Shown here piece after piece: positions 49,001 to 62,490 of a stretch of 64,000 bases of DNA. Origin of the DNA: Anastatus disparis (lineage: Eukaryota > Arthropoda > Insecta > Hymenoptera > Eupelmidae). The stretch lies in the NCBI GenBank assembly GCA_017163975.1, contig JAFFSR010000220.1:10062001-10126000 (forward strand), given 5' to 3'. Position numbers and translations under genes: made by a program. The notes below the pieces were generated by a model. The model searched no databases. It was not told the DNA's origin and saw nothing but the letters and a program-made list of their open reading frames with translations. Each line of letters starts with the position of its first letter. Position 1 is the first letter of the stretch.

Positions 49001-50769
49001 TAAGAGAACTATTGCCTTTCTTTGAAATTTAAAAAATCGTTAAATTTATTTTTAAATGATTTTTTTATTGCGCACAATTTCTTTTGGAAATATAATTTTA
49101 AATGATTACTCTTTCAAAATTTTATAAAAGCGATTCTATTAGTCATAAATATTATGTTTTTAAAAAATGTAATAAAAAAATGAATATGTATATTTTTGAA
49201 TCTTGGGTCCATCGTAACAGAGGGCTAACTAAACAGGGAAATAAATTTGTTTTGCTTAACGTCGCTCTATTTATGCTATCATTGCGATGCAAATTAGCGA
49301 CGGCGGTTGGTTCAGTGTGTTTATGAACAAAGCACATGTTATATGTACAGTGGTGCTTGTATCAGGTAGCCGAGAGTGGGATTCGAACTCGGGACCTCGA
49401 GATTACGAATCTATCTCTCTACTGACTGAGCCACTGACAACCTTTCAATCTTATATTTAAAAACTCCTCAAAACTTCATTTTAATATAAATTATTATGTT
49501 TATTATATTATGTAAAAAATATAAATTATATTAACTTTTTTTTCAAAAGTGAAGTTTATAACCATGTCAGAAATTTAGCCATTTGTCTTCAATACAATAA
49601 CAAGAACGTTTTCACATGATTAGAAAACTTTCTTTATAAATTTTAATTTATTATGAAGTTTTGAATTCAATTGAAGTTTAAATGTTTTGAACAAAGTTTT
49701 CACTTACGTTGATGGTTTCCTTATAGTTCCGCTGCGTCGTTTTATACTGGTAATGACAAGAAGATCCGAGAATAAGAAAAGACCTCGTTCTTTTCGTGTG
49801 CCTTGATTAGAGGCAATACTCACTAAATCGTGTCGAATAAAAGCTCTGCAAACAATCGTAATTTTAATGTTTATGACTTAAAATTTCATGAAAAAATATA
49901 TTAAAATTCATTAAATCTTTACCTATCATTCGTAACAATACCAGCTAAACCTTCAACCAGCGATTGTACTTCTTTTAACGTTGTTTGCTGTTGTTCCCAC
50001 TCGAGTGATTCCCTTTCCGTACAATTAATTTTAACAACAAGCTCGTGTACTTCTTTAAGCGCAGCTGTAAGCAATTCATAATCCGGGTGCGAGGTATCGG
50101 TATGCTTGAGTAATCTTTGTATCAGTAGCTCGTAACGCGGTATCTTTTGTACTGGTTTAATGAGCAACTGATCGAGACCAAGTTTACCCTTGTGCTCGCG
50201 TTCCATTGTCTGAAAAAATTTTTTTTTAATTTTTTTTTGAAAAATATTGTATTTACATTATATATAGTTATTTTTATTGATTCAGTATAGTCAATTAGTC
50301 AATTTAAATTTGAAAAATTGTAAATTTATAACCCTTTTAAATCTGAATTTTTAATTCTTTAGAAAATGTTCTGGTGATCATTTTAGGATGATTAATGTTC
50401 ATTTTTTTAGCAATTTTTGCGATTAATTAATTTTTTTCGAGTTTTCCCAATTTTTATTACGCGTATAATAACTTAGGCCTCCAGTTCAAGATCGAAGACA
50501 GCCTACTCTAAGCTAATGCATATGTTTATTCTGAAAAATTTGAAGTTATTTTTGCATAATTTAAATAAAAGAAAATAACCATCAATGTACTTTAAATCTG
50601 AAACGATTAATTAATTTTTATTTTTTTACTTTATAAGAACTTTTTACTTACGCATAAATAAAAATATACAGATAAATCATGTATTGAATATTTATAACAA
50701 ATAATACAGCATGTGAAAAAACAATAAATAATCCGTTTATCAAAAAATTAATCTTTTATAATAAAACTG

Positions 50770-50839
<70 letters not shown>

Positions 50840-53800
50840 AAAAAGTTTTTATTTAAATAACATTTTTATGAAGACAGTATGTTATTATTCAAAGCGAATT
50901 TATAAAGTCATTTAAAAGTTTGAATTGACTTCCAGAATAATTGGTAAGAGTCCAATAACTGTAAAACTTCATAATCACTTCTGGCACGAAAATATTCTAA
51001 ATTGCTTTCATTATTTATTTATTTTTATTATTTTTTTTTTTCTTCAATTTTAAATGTCTAAAACGTAAGGCATTAAAAAAATCGTATTTTCACGACTGTA
51101 TGATTAACTAAAGTTACGTAATTATCATCTTTTTAAAAATTTTATATTAATATTAATGTAACATTATTGTAAAACGTAAGTTTTTGATTTGAAAACTTTA
51201 AGTTCACAAAAATTTTAATTTATTTATACATTTATAATTTTAATTTATTAATTCAAACTTTGTTAATTACGTAAAAGTTTTCACGTAAGTATTACGAGTA
51301 TATAGTAAGAACAAAATCATTTAAAATAGCAAAACTTATAATAAAATAATGCAAATTATTCATTAAAATTTAATGAAAAGTAGCTTCCAAACAAGCTAAT
51401 TAAGGTAATACAAAATGTTAAAAAATCCAAGCATCTTTAAAACTTAACACAGTTAAAAATTTTCTAGTATATACATACTTCGAACACTTGAGAATGGCTA
51501 AAGCGCGCCCTTAAACGAGCGAAGAAGTGGCGCGCGATAAAAGTAACTAACTTATATACACATGTATAGGTGTACATATAACGTAAAAAAAAAAGAACAG
51601 AATTATACTTATATGTATGATGTACCTCAAGGAAACGAGCAAAGGCTGGCTTAGCTTGGCACGTTGTTTTAATGGCCTTCTTAGCAGATTTCCAATTGTC
51701 AAGGAAAAGTGTATACGTTTCCAGTACGTCGGGCTTGGTGAACTATTGATATAAAAAAATTATAATTTTGTTAAGAATGTTTTTTTTTTCAAAATATATA
51801 TTTATATATTTTTTTTGTCATTTTACTGAATTTACTTTTATAAAAGTATTTTTCTAATGCGTTGAAAAATCGATTAAGTAATTGCGAGCGTTTTAGAACC
51901 GCTTTAATGTTAATCGAGTAAGTAAATAAGAGTAATAAAAATAGAAGGAATGGAGAAAAAGAGAGAGAGAGAAAAAAAATAAAGGTTCATTTACCACTTC
52001 GAGGAAAACATCGCCAATTGTTTGCCGTAATTCCCAAGTCTCCAAACGTTTTCGCAATTCTTCCAGAAATATTTCATGATGACTGAGAATCGCTGGAACC
52101 TAGAGAAAACAATTGGAAAAGTTTAACGATTTAATATGGCTCTATAGATATGGAAGATTTATTATCTTTTTTATTTTCAACGTATTTTCTCCTTTTTTTT
52201 TGTTTTCATTCTTTCTTTTGTTCAATTCATATCGAAAAAGTGGGTAATCCTTTAGTTTGTTAATTTTCAAAAGCTCTTTTTTTATGAGAATAATGTTCTT
52301 AAAGATTGTTATAATATAATTAATTATATGAAATTATGGAACAAAAGTTGTTTTTACAATACAATATTATTTTGAAAAGCAGCAGAAAAATAAGAAAGAG
52401 GCACGAATAAAAGGATTATTCTTAAACATAAAAATTTCTTTAAAAAAATATGCATTTTTGTCGTCTCTGTAGTTTTCTCATTTATATATTTTGTTTTGTA
52501 ATTATACAAAAAAAATTTATAAAATTCATTACGATATAATATAAAATTGAAGCTTAAAGTATTGTTATATTTATTTATCTTAATGCTATTAACCAAAAAA
52601 TCAACTGAATTTAACTAAATTAAGAGAAGAAAAGGTTTCATTTGTGTCCTCATAATAACTTTTGCTCATTTCATTTACAAATATAAGTAAATAAAATTAT
52701 TTATTAACTACAGTTAATGAATTTCGATTTCTTTTAAACAATACATGACATTTTTTTAATTTTATAATTTTGATATTTATTGAATCAGAATTATTAAATT
52801 CAATAGGTGTACTAATATCACTAGAAAATATTAAGTTATGAAACCAAAGTTCGTGTAACGTTAAAAAAATTAGAGCTCGTTTTTAAATGAAAATTTTTTT
52901 TTTCATGCTTGATGAAAACCTCATTTACTATGTTTACTTTACTTGATAAGTCCAATAACCAATAAAATTAGTATATTTATTTCAAAATGACTTACATTTA
53001 TATCTTACACGCATAAATTCATCACAAATAAAACACTTATAAATAGTATTACGAGAGATCGTCAGTGGCTTACTCGGTAAAGTGATGGATTCGTAATCTC
53101 GAGATCCCGAGTTCGAATCCCGCTCTCGACCGATTTATACAAGCACCGTTGTATACGATACATGTGCTTTGTTCACAAATACACTGACGATCTCCGTCGC
53201 TAATTAGCATCGAAGTGATAGCTGGAATACAGCGATGTTAAATAAAATAAAAAATATTAATTTTCATTTAAATAAGAGGATTTTACTTTTTTTTTATTGA
53301 GCTATGATTAGTGAACCTGAAGATTATAAACATTGTTAATAATTACAAAAGGATTCTAATGAAGTCAATTAAAGAATACAGGATAAAGATTAATAAAAAA
53401 TAATTATTCATGAAATTATTATTGATTATTACCTGGTAAAATATTTCATCGACGATTGCTGAATCTACAAGGTGTGCATTTTCTGGACTTTTCAATGTCT
53501 GCAGATATTTCTGAAAGGAATAAATTTAAAGTTTTAACATACTTATTGACATAACTAAAATATATGAGAATAATTTTTTTTAACAGTAATAATCACGATG
53601 ATCAACATTGAAGTTAAAGGTATTTGATATAAAATCGTTTAGCGAGCTTAAAAACGCCTGGCAACTTGCCTTTACACGCCGAATACCGATGTCAATTTAT
53701 TTTCATCGCTTTGTTGGACTGGAAGAATAAAAAAAAAATAAATAAAAAAAAAAGAAAATACTCTTGCGAATCGATTTCAAGGCTTTAAAACTGTTTGTCT

Positions 53801-56800
53801 CTTTCCTCTAAAGTATGTAGAGGGTTTTCTTTTGCATTCTCTTTTTTTTTCTTATCTTTTCGTTGTTATTTTTAGACTTCTAGCTGGCACTTTTTTTTTA
53901 TTTTTTCCTTTCAATTGAGACATCATGGTTTTGGATATTACATGATATTTTATATCGTTTTATTTTTAATTCTCGTAAAATAAAAGTATCCATATTGTTT
54001 TGGACTATACTATTTGAAAAAAAATTGAATTTTGTATTTCATACACAATTTTTTCACATTACTTTTCATTAAAAAGAAAATTATTAAGAAGAAAAGAATA
54101 TTTTTTGTGTTACGGTGTAATTCTTAAAGAACAGAATTACATAATAATTACATAAATTAAATTTACATGTGTAAACAAAGGAATATGTTATTTGTTCATG
54201 TTTGATCCAATCTCTAAATTTCAATGTATTTCATTAAATATTTAATATTTATTAACCCATTACTTAGTCTTTAATACGGATACAAAGAAACTTAATTTTA
54301 TCCTACTTATTTCCGAATGACCATAAGCGCATGAGCATTAAATCTGTCGTTCACATCGAAATAATGATTATTCGGTTAAAATAAAATAAATTCTCAATAA
54401 AACAATAAATATCGCCGTTAATTGCAATATTAAAATTGAAAATATTTCACGTACGCCAGTATGACAAATTAAATTCGTGAAAGGTATATTGTACGCATAA
54501 AAGATCGTATACGTATGTATGTGCATATATACACATAAAAGCTCGGAATAAATAATGATGATGAATTTCCTTCTGCCTTGCTGTTTTCAAAAAAAAGCCC
54601 ATCGTCGACAAAACTACTTCCAGAGCAGATTTGTATCGTAAAATGTTCTGTGTAACATATACGTATATAAAGAGAAAGAGCAAAAGAGAGAGAGAGAGGC
54701 GAACACATTTTGGCGCCGAATAATTCATTGGCTTGTTCTTACAAAGCACGTATATATAAGTATCAGAGAGCGACAAAACGTAAATACTTTTTGGTTTTAA
54801 AGTATGCTTGAAATAATATATGCTTTTGCTTTCTCGTATGCTTTTATTTATTTGCTTTTCTTATTTTTTGCTTGCGGAGCTTTTATTTATCCTTTATTTC
54901 CAGTTTTACTCTCTTTATTCTTAGTCTTCACATTTTTTTGTTTTTTTTTGTTTTAATTTTTTTTTAATTTTCTGAAAGTTATAACGCCGATCGATGGTTA
55001 AATATTTTGTTAATTTTTTTTCATCCAAGCCGATGAGTTAAAAGTATCGTTACGAGCTTGTGCATGCAATTTTGATAAGTTTATATACCTTTTAAAGTGT
55101 GCGCGTAAATATACGGAAGACGCGGGGCTTGAAATATTATAAGTGCAATGTTGTTTGGGTTAAATGTTAAATATCGTTTTCCATAACGCTTGGCTGGTTT
55201 TTTATTATTGTTATTACTATTTTTTTTCGAAAATTCAATGATACTTTATTTTCAATTATCATAATTTCGAAGTTTATCATTATTTTCGACTGTTTGATAT
55301 GACATTGAATTGATTTTGTAATAAAAATAATTTTTTTTTTGCTTTTTATAACTGTTTATTTATTGTTTTATTATAGTATTATCCTTGTACTTTATTATCC
55401 GTTTTTGGAAAGTATAATGTTTTTTTTTTCAAGATGATAAATTGCACGATGGATTATTGTTTCAAAAGTTGAAACAAAATATTACATTGTTAATCATAAA
55501 TTATTAATAAAATTTATTTTTAAATAAATACGAAAAATTCAGTGGAGAAAGCTTTTTATATTTTTCATCATCGCTTTTATAACTTAATATACGTTATACA
55601 ATGAATATTTTTAATGAAATTGAAATTCAATTAAAAAAGTAAAATTTTTCAAAAGATCGATTACATTGAGACTTGATAAAATTATAGGGGTAAAAAAATA
55701 TTACTATTTTCTACGAAATAATATATAATAAGTGATTTATTAAGTTATACCACACGGAATAATTTTTCCTATAAAAATTACTATAAACTTAATTAAAATT
55801 ATATTGTTAGATTATTTTATAGATGCTGCCTTTAAATATTATTAAATACACAAACAAAATTTATAATTTTCCAATAGCTTTTAACGTAAATGGTAATAAT
55901 TTTTACAGTGCTATTTTGTAATTTTTATGAGGCGTCATTAAAATAATTAAAGTAAAAATGTCATTGTAATTTTTTTTTTACAAAATTTCATTGTAAATTG
56001 TATAGGAAAATTCTCTTTGCTTACGTTGAACAAATAACATGATACACAATGTATAGTAGCTTTTATAAAATATATCATTCAATGTAATTGATATTAGAAA
56101 GAAAGTATATAAAAGCAAATAAAACCCACATTATTTTCGATACTTTAAAAATAAATTTATGTAAAATATATAAATTTTTGTTAAAAATTTTTTAATTAAG
56201 TCCATTACGTCTTACTTCGGTAACGTATCCGATTAAACATAAATTTCTTACATCTGTTTTGAATGCCTAACAATAAGAAATTCTTGTATATAAAGTTTAG
56301 ATGGATTAACCTCGAAATTTCTAAACGAGTATATATATATATATATATAAACATCGAAGAGTTGCATAGCCATTACTCGCATACGGCACATTTACGATCG
56401 AACGATGTTATAAACAATGTCTTTATGAAATTCTTATCGAATGATTTTACCATCATACTACATTTTTACATACTCCATATTCTATGGCATTTGTTTTTAC
56501 ATTTATTATTTAATTATACTTTATTTTTTTTTTTTAAATTAAATGTTTATGTTCACACATTATTTTACGTAGCATCAACGTATTTATGCTACTCTCAAAT
56601 ATATTCAATTAAGCTTTTCCAAAAAGTAGCTTTCCGAATTTACCGCGTAATTTGATTTAGTTTCCTTGTAAAGAAACTACAAACTTTTCGCCGAGGTCTT
56701 GGCCATAAATAGCTAATGCTTGTCGATTACGCGTAATCTAATATGCAGAGCATTAGTACATTAATCAAGGATAAACCATACAAGGGTGTATTATGTAATT

Positions 56801-59800
56801 TATTGTGAAATTCTTCTTTGGTAATTAAATTATTCTTTTAATTTGTTTTAATTTAATTGATTTTCTTCCCTTTTTCTTATAATTACATTATCAACCAAAT
56901 TATTTATCCATTTTCTCCATTTAAAATAATAATTAGCTAAAATCCGGAATCGGAAAACATATTTTTTCACGATATTTTTCCCATGCTTTATAAAATCAAT
57001 GATCAATGTTTACGTTCCACGAGATATATCAGTTGTTGTCACAAAGTTTTCCAGTCAACGCTCAGCCGTAAACAGTCGATTCGTTTGGAAATTATTATAT
57101 AAAGTCACGTGGCGACGGCTTAAGAAGAATAAACAACTTCTTAAGGATTTTTTTTCGAAATGCAACGAAGATGTTGTTTACCAGCGTTATATAGTGCGGA
57201 GAAAGCCGAAGGAGAATAATTAGAGAAAAAAAAAGGAAGTTAATTTCAAGGTGCTTACACAGGATATATCAAGCTTGTGTACTGCGGAGCTTTGGTGATA
57301 AATTATTTATTATTTGCCTCGTTTAAGAGAAAATAATGAGAAAGAGAGATCAAAACACGAGGTTGACTTTTTATCATATTAAAAATTCAAGGAAATACGA
57401 GACTATGAAGAAAAAAAAATATTTATTAGATTATAAATCTATGTTTAGTAATGGATATTATGTTAAAGCTTGGAAATTAAGGAGGATGAAAGTGTTATTA
57501 AAATTCATGATTCATTGTGAAACGTGATATAAATGTATATAAATGATCTTTTAACCGAAAGTAAAAGAACAAAACACACTTTTTTCGGTGTAACGATGTT
57601 AATTTTTTTTTCCATCTGACAAGGCAATTTTTTGAAGCAGCCTGCTGTGATTTTTTTTTTCAATTCATATGTGTATCAGAGAAGATCAAACAGTTCGAAT
57701 TACGCTTATTTTTTTATCGGCTGAATAACTTTTGAGAGAGGCGAAACAATCTGCCGAATGTTAGTAGTTTTATACGATTCCAAATAACGCTACTAAATAT
57801 TTTTTTTTTTTTGATAAACAATGTTTAAAATGTTATTTACTTGGATTCATTGAAAATTTGTTAAAAAATGTGTTGTTAAACGAAATTCAAAATGTGTTTT
57901 GTACGACTAAAGATGAGAAACAATTTGATTTCAGTAACTATAAAAAGGTAATTTATCCTTTATTTCAATAATGTTTCCAAAAAATGACTTATACATGTAA
58001 ATTGAAAAACATGAGTTTATTACTCCAGAAATATAAGTTTTATATTCTATTTTTTCTAGATTTTTGTCTTTCAATTTAATACAATAATCGGAAACAGTAA
58101 AATTCAATTTTTTGTGTAAAGCCTTCGGCTATTTATTGGTAGAATGTTTCGCCAAGCGTTCTCGAAAAAAAAATTGATCAATTATTGATGAATTTACAAT
58201 TTTCGTTGGCTGAAATTCTACCACGGTTTATTAATAATATTATTCGCAATAAATTCCTCTTTTCTTTCTATTTTAATATTGCCGACGATTTAAAGATTAT
58301 AAAAATGTAAATACAAGTTTTAATATAATCTCTGACGTCATAGCAAAGGTACAATTCTGAAATCGATAATGCATTATTAATTCGAGAAATACTGATTACT
58401 GATGCATTAATTAAACAATTTTTAATAGCAGGGTAAAATTTAATAATAGAAATTTTATTAAAATTTAATAATATTGTAAGTGATCGGATATTTTTGTATT
58501 TACAAAGAATATTTAAATCTTGTATTTATAAATGAAACACTTGAAATTTTATTAATTTATAAAATTTTTAATAAAATAAAGAGTAACAGGAAAATTCATA
58601 ATATTCATGTTAAGTAAATACTTAATTTTACATTGAAATTTGGCGATGACGCAATTTGATGTTTAATACCTTGCTCTTTAAATCCTCGAATCTCCGTACA
58701 ATTACGTGACATATCAATTATATAAGAGGATTAGTCAAATTCTCTGCGGTTTAATTGTCGGTTGACATACAAAGCTCTCGTTTTTTTTTGTTATGCTAAG
58801 CTAAAATGTTTAATCTTATTATAAGTTAACACAATATTTTTGAATTATATAATTTTTCTTGTATCAATATTTATTGTAATAATAATTTTAATTAAAAATT
58901 GAATTTTATTTATTATTTATTAATAATCGTATTTCTTATCATTCAATAATTCAATAAAAAATTTATCGAAGTATAAGATTTTCAGTTCTTTAGTTAGTTT
59001 TTCTCCAATAAGAAAGATTTAATTTATTAATTATTTGTAAATTAAAGTAAAATAAATTAATTAGAAAATATCATTAATAATCTTGCAAAATGATAACTTC
59101 TTTCATTATTTAACGTAAAACATTTTATAATATTCAACTATGTCTGACCTATTCGTACAATTACTACTTATATAATATGGAAGGATCGTATACATCAATA
59201 ATCTAAGGTTTGTAACTGTTGAATTTCTAAAACTATACAATATGTGTCGTCATAATAATTTAACTAAATAACATAAGTTGTATTTATACTGTTTAAATAT
59301 ATTTAAATTTATCAGTAGGTAGTTATATAATAGTAAATTTAACCCTCTACTTAACGATGGCACATTTAAAATATCGTTTATCTTAATAATTTTTCGATTT
59401 TAAATATTTTAAAAATATTTTTGCAAGGAATAAATTATTAATTCTCTTTCTCTTTGTTTTATGAAAATTGAGGGCTTACTGCTAATGGTATTTAAATGGG
59501 TTGTAAGTCCCTTTCGTTTCCAGATCCTTGAATATACTTAGAAGGATTAATGAATTAAATTTATTATTATTGTTATTTATAACATTTTGCTAACATTTTA
59601 ACGATAATATAATTTGATATAATACAAAATTACATACGAATAATCTGTTTACTTTTTATAATTTGGAAACAAATAATATTTTTTTTGGATCTCTTACAAC
59701 ATAAATTTTTTTCGAAATATAAACTACAGGCAGGTTAAAAAAAAGATTATTATCGTCAATAAATATCGTATGTACGTTAACTGGTATATCGACCTCTTGT

Positions 59801-61277
59801 TTTACTAACACAAATAATACAGAATAGAATGTACAAGTGAAGAGCTATTTTATCAATCAGGAGCACAACACATTTCTCATGTATATATATGCATATATAT
59901 TTAAGCTACACACTTTAAACCGATAAGCACTTTATTTCAGGTCAAATATCAGTCGATTAGAGAATTATTTTATGGGAAATTGTAATTTTGCTAATGGTAT
60001 ATCTATATTATTTATTATAATTGTTAAAGAAATACTTCGTGGTTTGTATTGCACGCTTAAATTGATAAAATTTTTTAAAACTACATAAATTTATTACGTG
60101 TAATAATCATTGTAAAAATGTTTTGATCTACGATACTTAATAGTCCTTTTAGATAATTTTCAAAAATTTCAATATTACTAAAGTCAATATTTTCGAAAAG
60201 ATTTCAAACCCGCTGAATTTATTCTCAAATTAAGATTGCTTTAAAAAGCATTATAGAACCGAGAAAAGACATTAAACTTTTTTTTTTCATGCAAATATCA
60301 ACGTTTTATATTCCGAAGTAATAACACCTAATTTTCGAAAAAAAGGAAAAAGAAGAATGAATTTTTACGATCGTTTAAACAAATTCTTTCCCCAGAGTTG
60401 TAAAGTAGCACCTTTCAGTAGATGCAATTTAAAAATAAACTCGAGAATATCTCGCTGATAATTATTCAGTGCGTTCGAGAAAAAGAAGCTTTTGACGCGA
60501 GGATCTATATATCTGCGCTTATATTGTAAAGGCAGGACATTGTGTACGCGATAGCGATGAAACTTTAGTAACGTAGTTTAAGCGTAAAATAAGTCGCAAT
60601 ATCGGATAATGTTATCATTAATGGTTTTGTTTATTGTTGCAGTTATTTATCGTGTTTGCACTGTGACTTTATGGTTAGCTTTTGTACTAATATTTAAATT
60701 GATTTGTAGTTTTGTTACTTAAATTTTGATATGCAAATTTTATCAGATGAAAAAATTTTTATATTTTTGTTAAAAGAATAATGCGAAAAATTTTCCAATG
60801 ACAGTAAAAAGCTTCGTTCTTTTTCATAGTTAAAAAATAAAAATTCATTTTAAAAGAAAATTGAAACAATAGAAAACAATAGTAACGTAAATAAATATTT
60901 CAAATATTGATAAAAGTATATAATTATGTTTAACGGTTCAATTCTAATTCAGCGTGAAATAGCATTTTATTAATCTTTCATGAAAACCAAATAAAAAAAG
61001 TACCTAACAATTTAATAAACATTGTGTTAGAAATAAAATGTTAAAAATCCATTTATATCTATTAAAATAATGACCTCAAAAACATGAAAATTATTATTTT
61101 CCCTATTATCGTTGCATCTTACGGTGTGTATAGATATATAGTTATCAAAAGCCAACCCTCTTTCAATTATCTTTTCCGGTATAATAACAAAGTACTTACA
61201 TTGACTAGTATTTGCAAGGCCTCGACGTAGGAACGTTCGGTGTCATATAACTCGACAACAACATGAGTGCGCGTATC
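43071..61277 (-). CDS. ARHGEF17: Rho guanine nucleotide exchange factor, ARHGEF17/TEM4-like (5' partial)
   Basis: Seventeen exons in order: 61277-61200, 53510-53433, 52099-51995, 51742-51626, 50209-49923, 49845-49708, 48809-48715, 48550-48328, 48032-47941, 47847-47580, 47235-47128, 46748-46512, 45634-45567, 45483-45157, 44492-44322, 44065-43737, 43343-43071. All phases close, giving 997 residues. A DH domain comes first (VVVELYDTERSYVEAL, then LLIKPVQKIPRYELL), followed by a PH-type region (FLFSDLLVITSIKRR), a Glu/Gln-rich coiled coil, and a C-terminal beta-propeller region with MWLGTEDGCVHVYN, VWISLHNSSV, IIRQHKAACLRVTALL, LWIGTSAGVLL, HTGHVRFL and VISGGDGYEDFR..DSTNHLLLWK. The last motifs match vertebrate ARHGEF17 closely. 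The family activates Rho GTPases at membrane and actin. The unusual tail is polyGln followed by an Arg-rich end. N-terminal exons were not found before 64000. Confidence 0.85.
43160..43230 (-). repeat. CAG/CAA repeat encoding polyglutamine in the last RhoGEF exon
   Basis: On the minus strand a mixed CAG/CAA tract encodes roughly twenty glutamines broken by two histidines and one leucine, followed by an Arg-rich segment (QRRRRRALRDRR). Confidence 0.85.
44590..44751 (+). CDS. Candidate small secreted peptide nested in a RhoGEF intron
   Basis: A 53-residue plus-strand frame from the ATG at 44590 has a strong signal-peptide pattern: Met-Lys, a long Ile/Leu/Val core (MKMIILLISIPVILST), then a plausible cleavage site VIA before NPLDN. 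It lies in the 664-base intron between exons 45483-45157 and 44492-44322, antisense to the host gene. The ATG context is aacATGa. The mature part would be only about 30 residues and is rather hydrophobic. It matches nothing I recognise and could be a chance frame. Confidence 0.25.
   Translation: MKMIILLISIPVILSTIVTKVIANPLDNSIVTFNLIHIFVYNIIYITAWNFSP
45815..46033. repeat. Palindromic MITE-like element, copy 2, with a cgcttcgctcg core
   Basis: The two ends tagtgttcgatactcgtgcg and cgcactagtaccgaaatata are inverted relatives. The centre has ctcgcttcgctcgggcg between cactcgtgtg-type arms. A smaller inverted pair (gacac..gtgtca) precedes it, as in the element at 1349-1553. Confidence 0.6.
46345..46500 (+). 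mobile_element. tRNA-derived SINE (family 1), 3'-truncated
   Basis: Head and boxes are present (tggctcagagcgatagattc, gagttcgaatctcgc). The body runs to ctccgtcgctaat and then jumps to an A/T-rich tail, lacking the usual last 30 bases. It sits next to RhoGEF exon 46512-46748. Confidence 0.78.
49256..49443 (-). mobile_element. tRNA-derived SINE (family 1)
   Basis: Full-length minus-strand copy within the RhoGEF intron 48810-49707. The B-box reads gagttcgaatccc and the end reads gagcgacgttaag. Confidence 0.82.
50769..50836. repeat. (TA)n microsatellite
   Basis: About 33 uninterrupted TA units, in the intron between RhoGEF exons 51742-51626 and 50209-49923. Confidence 0.95.
53055..53252 (+). 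mobile_element. tRNA-derived SINE (family 1), full-length sense copy
   Basis: It starts agatcgtcagtggcttac, has the ttcgtaa loop, the B-box gagttcgaatcccgc, the body with caagcaccgttg and acgatctccgtcgctaatta, and ends ggaatacagcgatgttaa before an A-rich tail. Confidence 0.85.
53511..61199 (-). other. 7.7 kb intron inside the DH-coding part of the RhoGEF
   Basis: No exon, RNA gene or large repeat was recognised. Short CT-rich patches occur at 54640-54720. Plus-strand frames at 56263 and 56999 show no recognisable product and normal intron composition. Confidence 0.55.
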
Positions 61278-61868
61278 CTGTAAACAAGCTTTGCATTAGA
61301 ATAATCGATTAAAAAGAAGATTCTAAATAATAAATAATAAATTTTAATTAAAAATAGAGTAATTATAAGGAAATGTAAAACGGACACTACACCTGTACTC
61401 ATGAATTTTGCTCATTTTTTTTATTTTAATGCAAAATTGCAGGAAAATAAATGCATTGGCTAATAGTGTGTACCATGAAGATTATTCAGATAAACTTTGA
61501 AATAAATTTATTTATTAGTTATTGAGAATTTTGGGTTGCAATATTAATATATTAAAATTATTCGATTTTGTACCAGATATCCAAAATACTTAAAAATTTG
61601 ACTGAACAATCTTTGTGGTACATAGTACAAGCTAATGTATTTATTTTTTGGAAATTTTATAATACAATGGAAAGATAGTCAATATTCATGAGTACAGGTG
61701 TAGTGTTCGTTTCACATCTCCTTAACCCTTTGAAGCACAGTGGTCCTATTAGGAACCATCTCTCGCTATTTTCATCTGTAAAAAACGCATTTATGCGTAC
61801 ATATTCAAGGAAGTAGACTTTCATATTAAAATGCCGAATAGAAAAATGTGTGCTTCAAAGGGTCAATA

Positions 61869-61990
61869 GTAGAGCTCGTTGATGTAGTGGCTAAGTAGCG
61901 GGATTCGTATTCTCGTCGGCTCGACATTGATTCCCCGTCTGGTAGCTTTTTCACTGACTCTACCGTGGGTTGACACCACGTTAAATAATA
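61869..61990 (+). mobile_element. tRNA-derived SINE (family 2)
   Basis: Matches the element at 24942: tagagctcgttgatgtagtg, a box-A-like tgatgtagtggctaag, ggattcgtattctcgt, a B-box-like cattgattcccc and a body with cgtgggttgacaccacgtt. It is shorter at the 3' end. Confidence 0.72.
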
Positions 61991-62044
61991 TGTCAGTTGT
62001 ACAGTTTTATATGTATATCTAACTTAAAAAGACAGAAATGCTCT

Positions 62045-62224
62045 GAGAAAAATTCTATCGTAAAAATTACAAATTCCATAGGAAAAATGACTATTTTAGA
62101 TTGTAGCCATGGGATATACTTTATATGTATAAAAATTACTATTTGAAGTAGTAATTTTTGTACATATAAAGTATGTCCCATGGTTACTATATCAAATAGT
62201 AATTTTTACCATAGAATTTTTCTC
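62045..62224. repeat. Foldback MITE with nested hairpins
   Basis: The outer ends gagaaaaattcta and tagaatttttctc are inverted. The inner ~35 bp arms ccatgggatatacttta.. and ..taaagtatgtcccatgg pair with about two mismatches around a short loop near 62143. Confidence 0.75.
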
Positions 62225-62300
62225 CGTGTGCTCATAGCAAAAAAAATAAATAAAAAAATCACTAATACATAATGAAAATGAATCCAAACATAGTTTTTTT

Positions 62301-62490
62301 AATTTAACTTCGCTGTATTTCGGCTATCATTGCGATACTGATTGGCGATGGAGGTCGTCAGCATGTTTGTGAACAAAGAACATGTAACGTACAGTGATGC
62401 TTGATATTAATCGGCCGAGAGCGGGATTCGAACTCGGGACACCTCGAGATCATGAATCCAACACTCTACCGACTGAGCCACTGACGACCT
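62301..62490 (-). mobile_element. tRNA-derived SINE (family 1)
   Basis: Full-length minus-strand copy with the A-box ggctcagtcggtagagtg, B-box gagttcgaatcccgc and the terminal cagcgaagttaaatt. Confidence 0.83.

Larger units (their letters stand above)
49923..61277 (-). other. DH (RhoGEF catalytic) domain, five exons
   Basis: DH spans exons 61277-61200 through 50209-49923. Conserved region 1 is ELYDTERSYVEAL and conserved region 3 is LLIKPVQKIPRYELLIQRLLKHT. All three conserved regions appear intact, so exchange activity is expected. Confidence 0.88.

Noticed and set aside
49152..49337. Open frames on both strands around a SINE
   Set aside because: They translate the SINE body, not a gene.
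54447..54776. Two overlapping minus-strand frames near 54.6 kb
   Set aside because: CT-rich simple sequence in an intron, no ATG context or similarity.
56263..57527. Three plus-strand frames in the 7.7 kb RhoGEF intron
   Set aside because: Lys/Phe/Tyr-rich products typical of AT-rich noncoding DNA, with no recognisable domain or splice partner.
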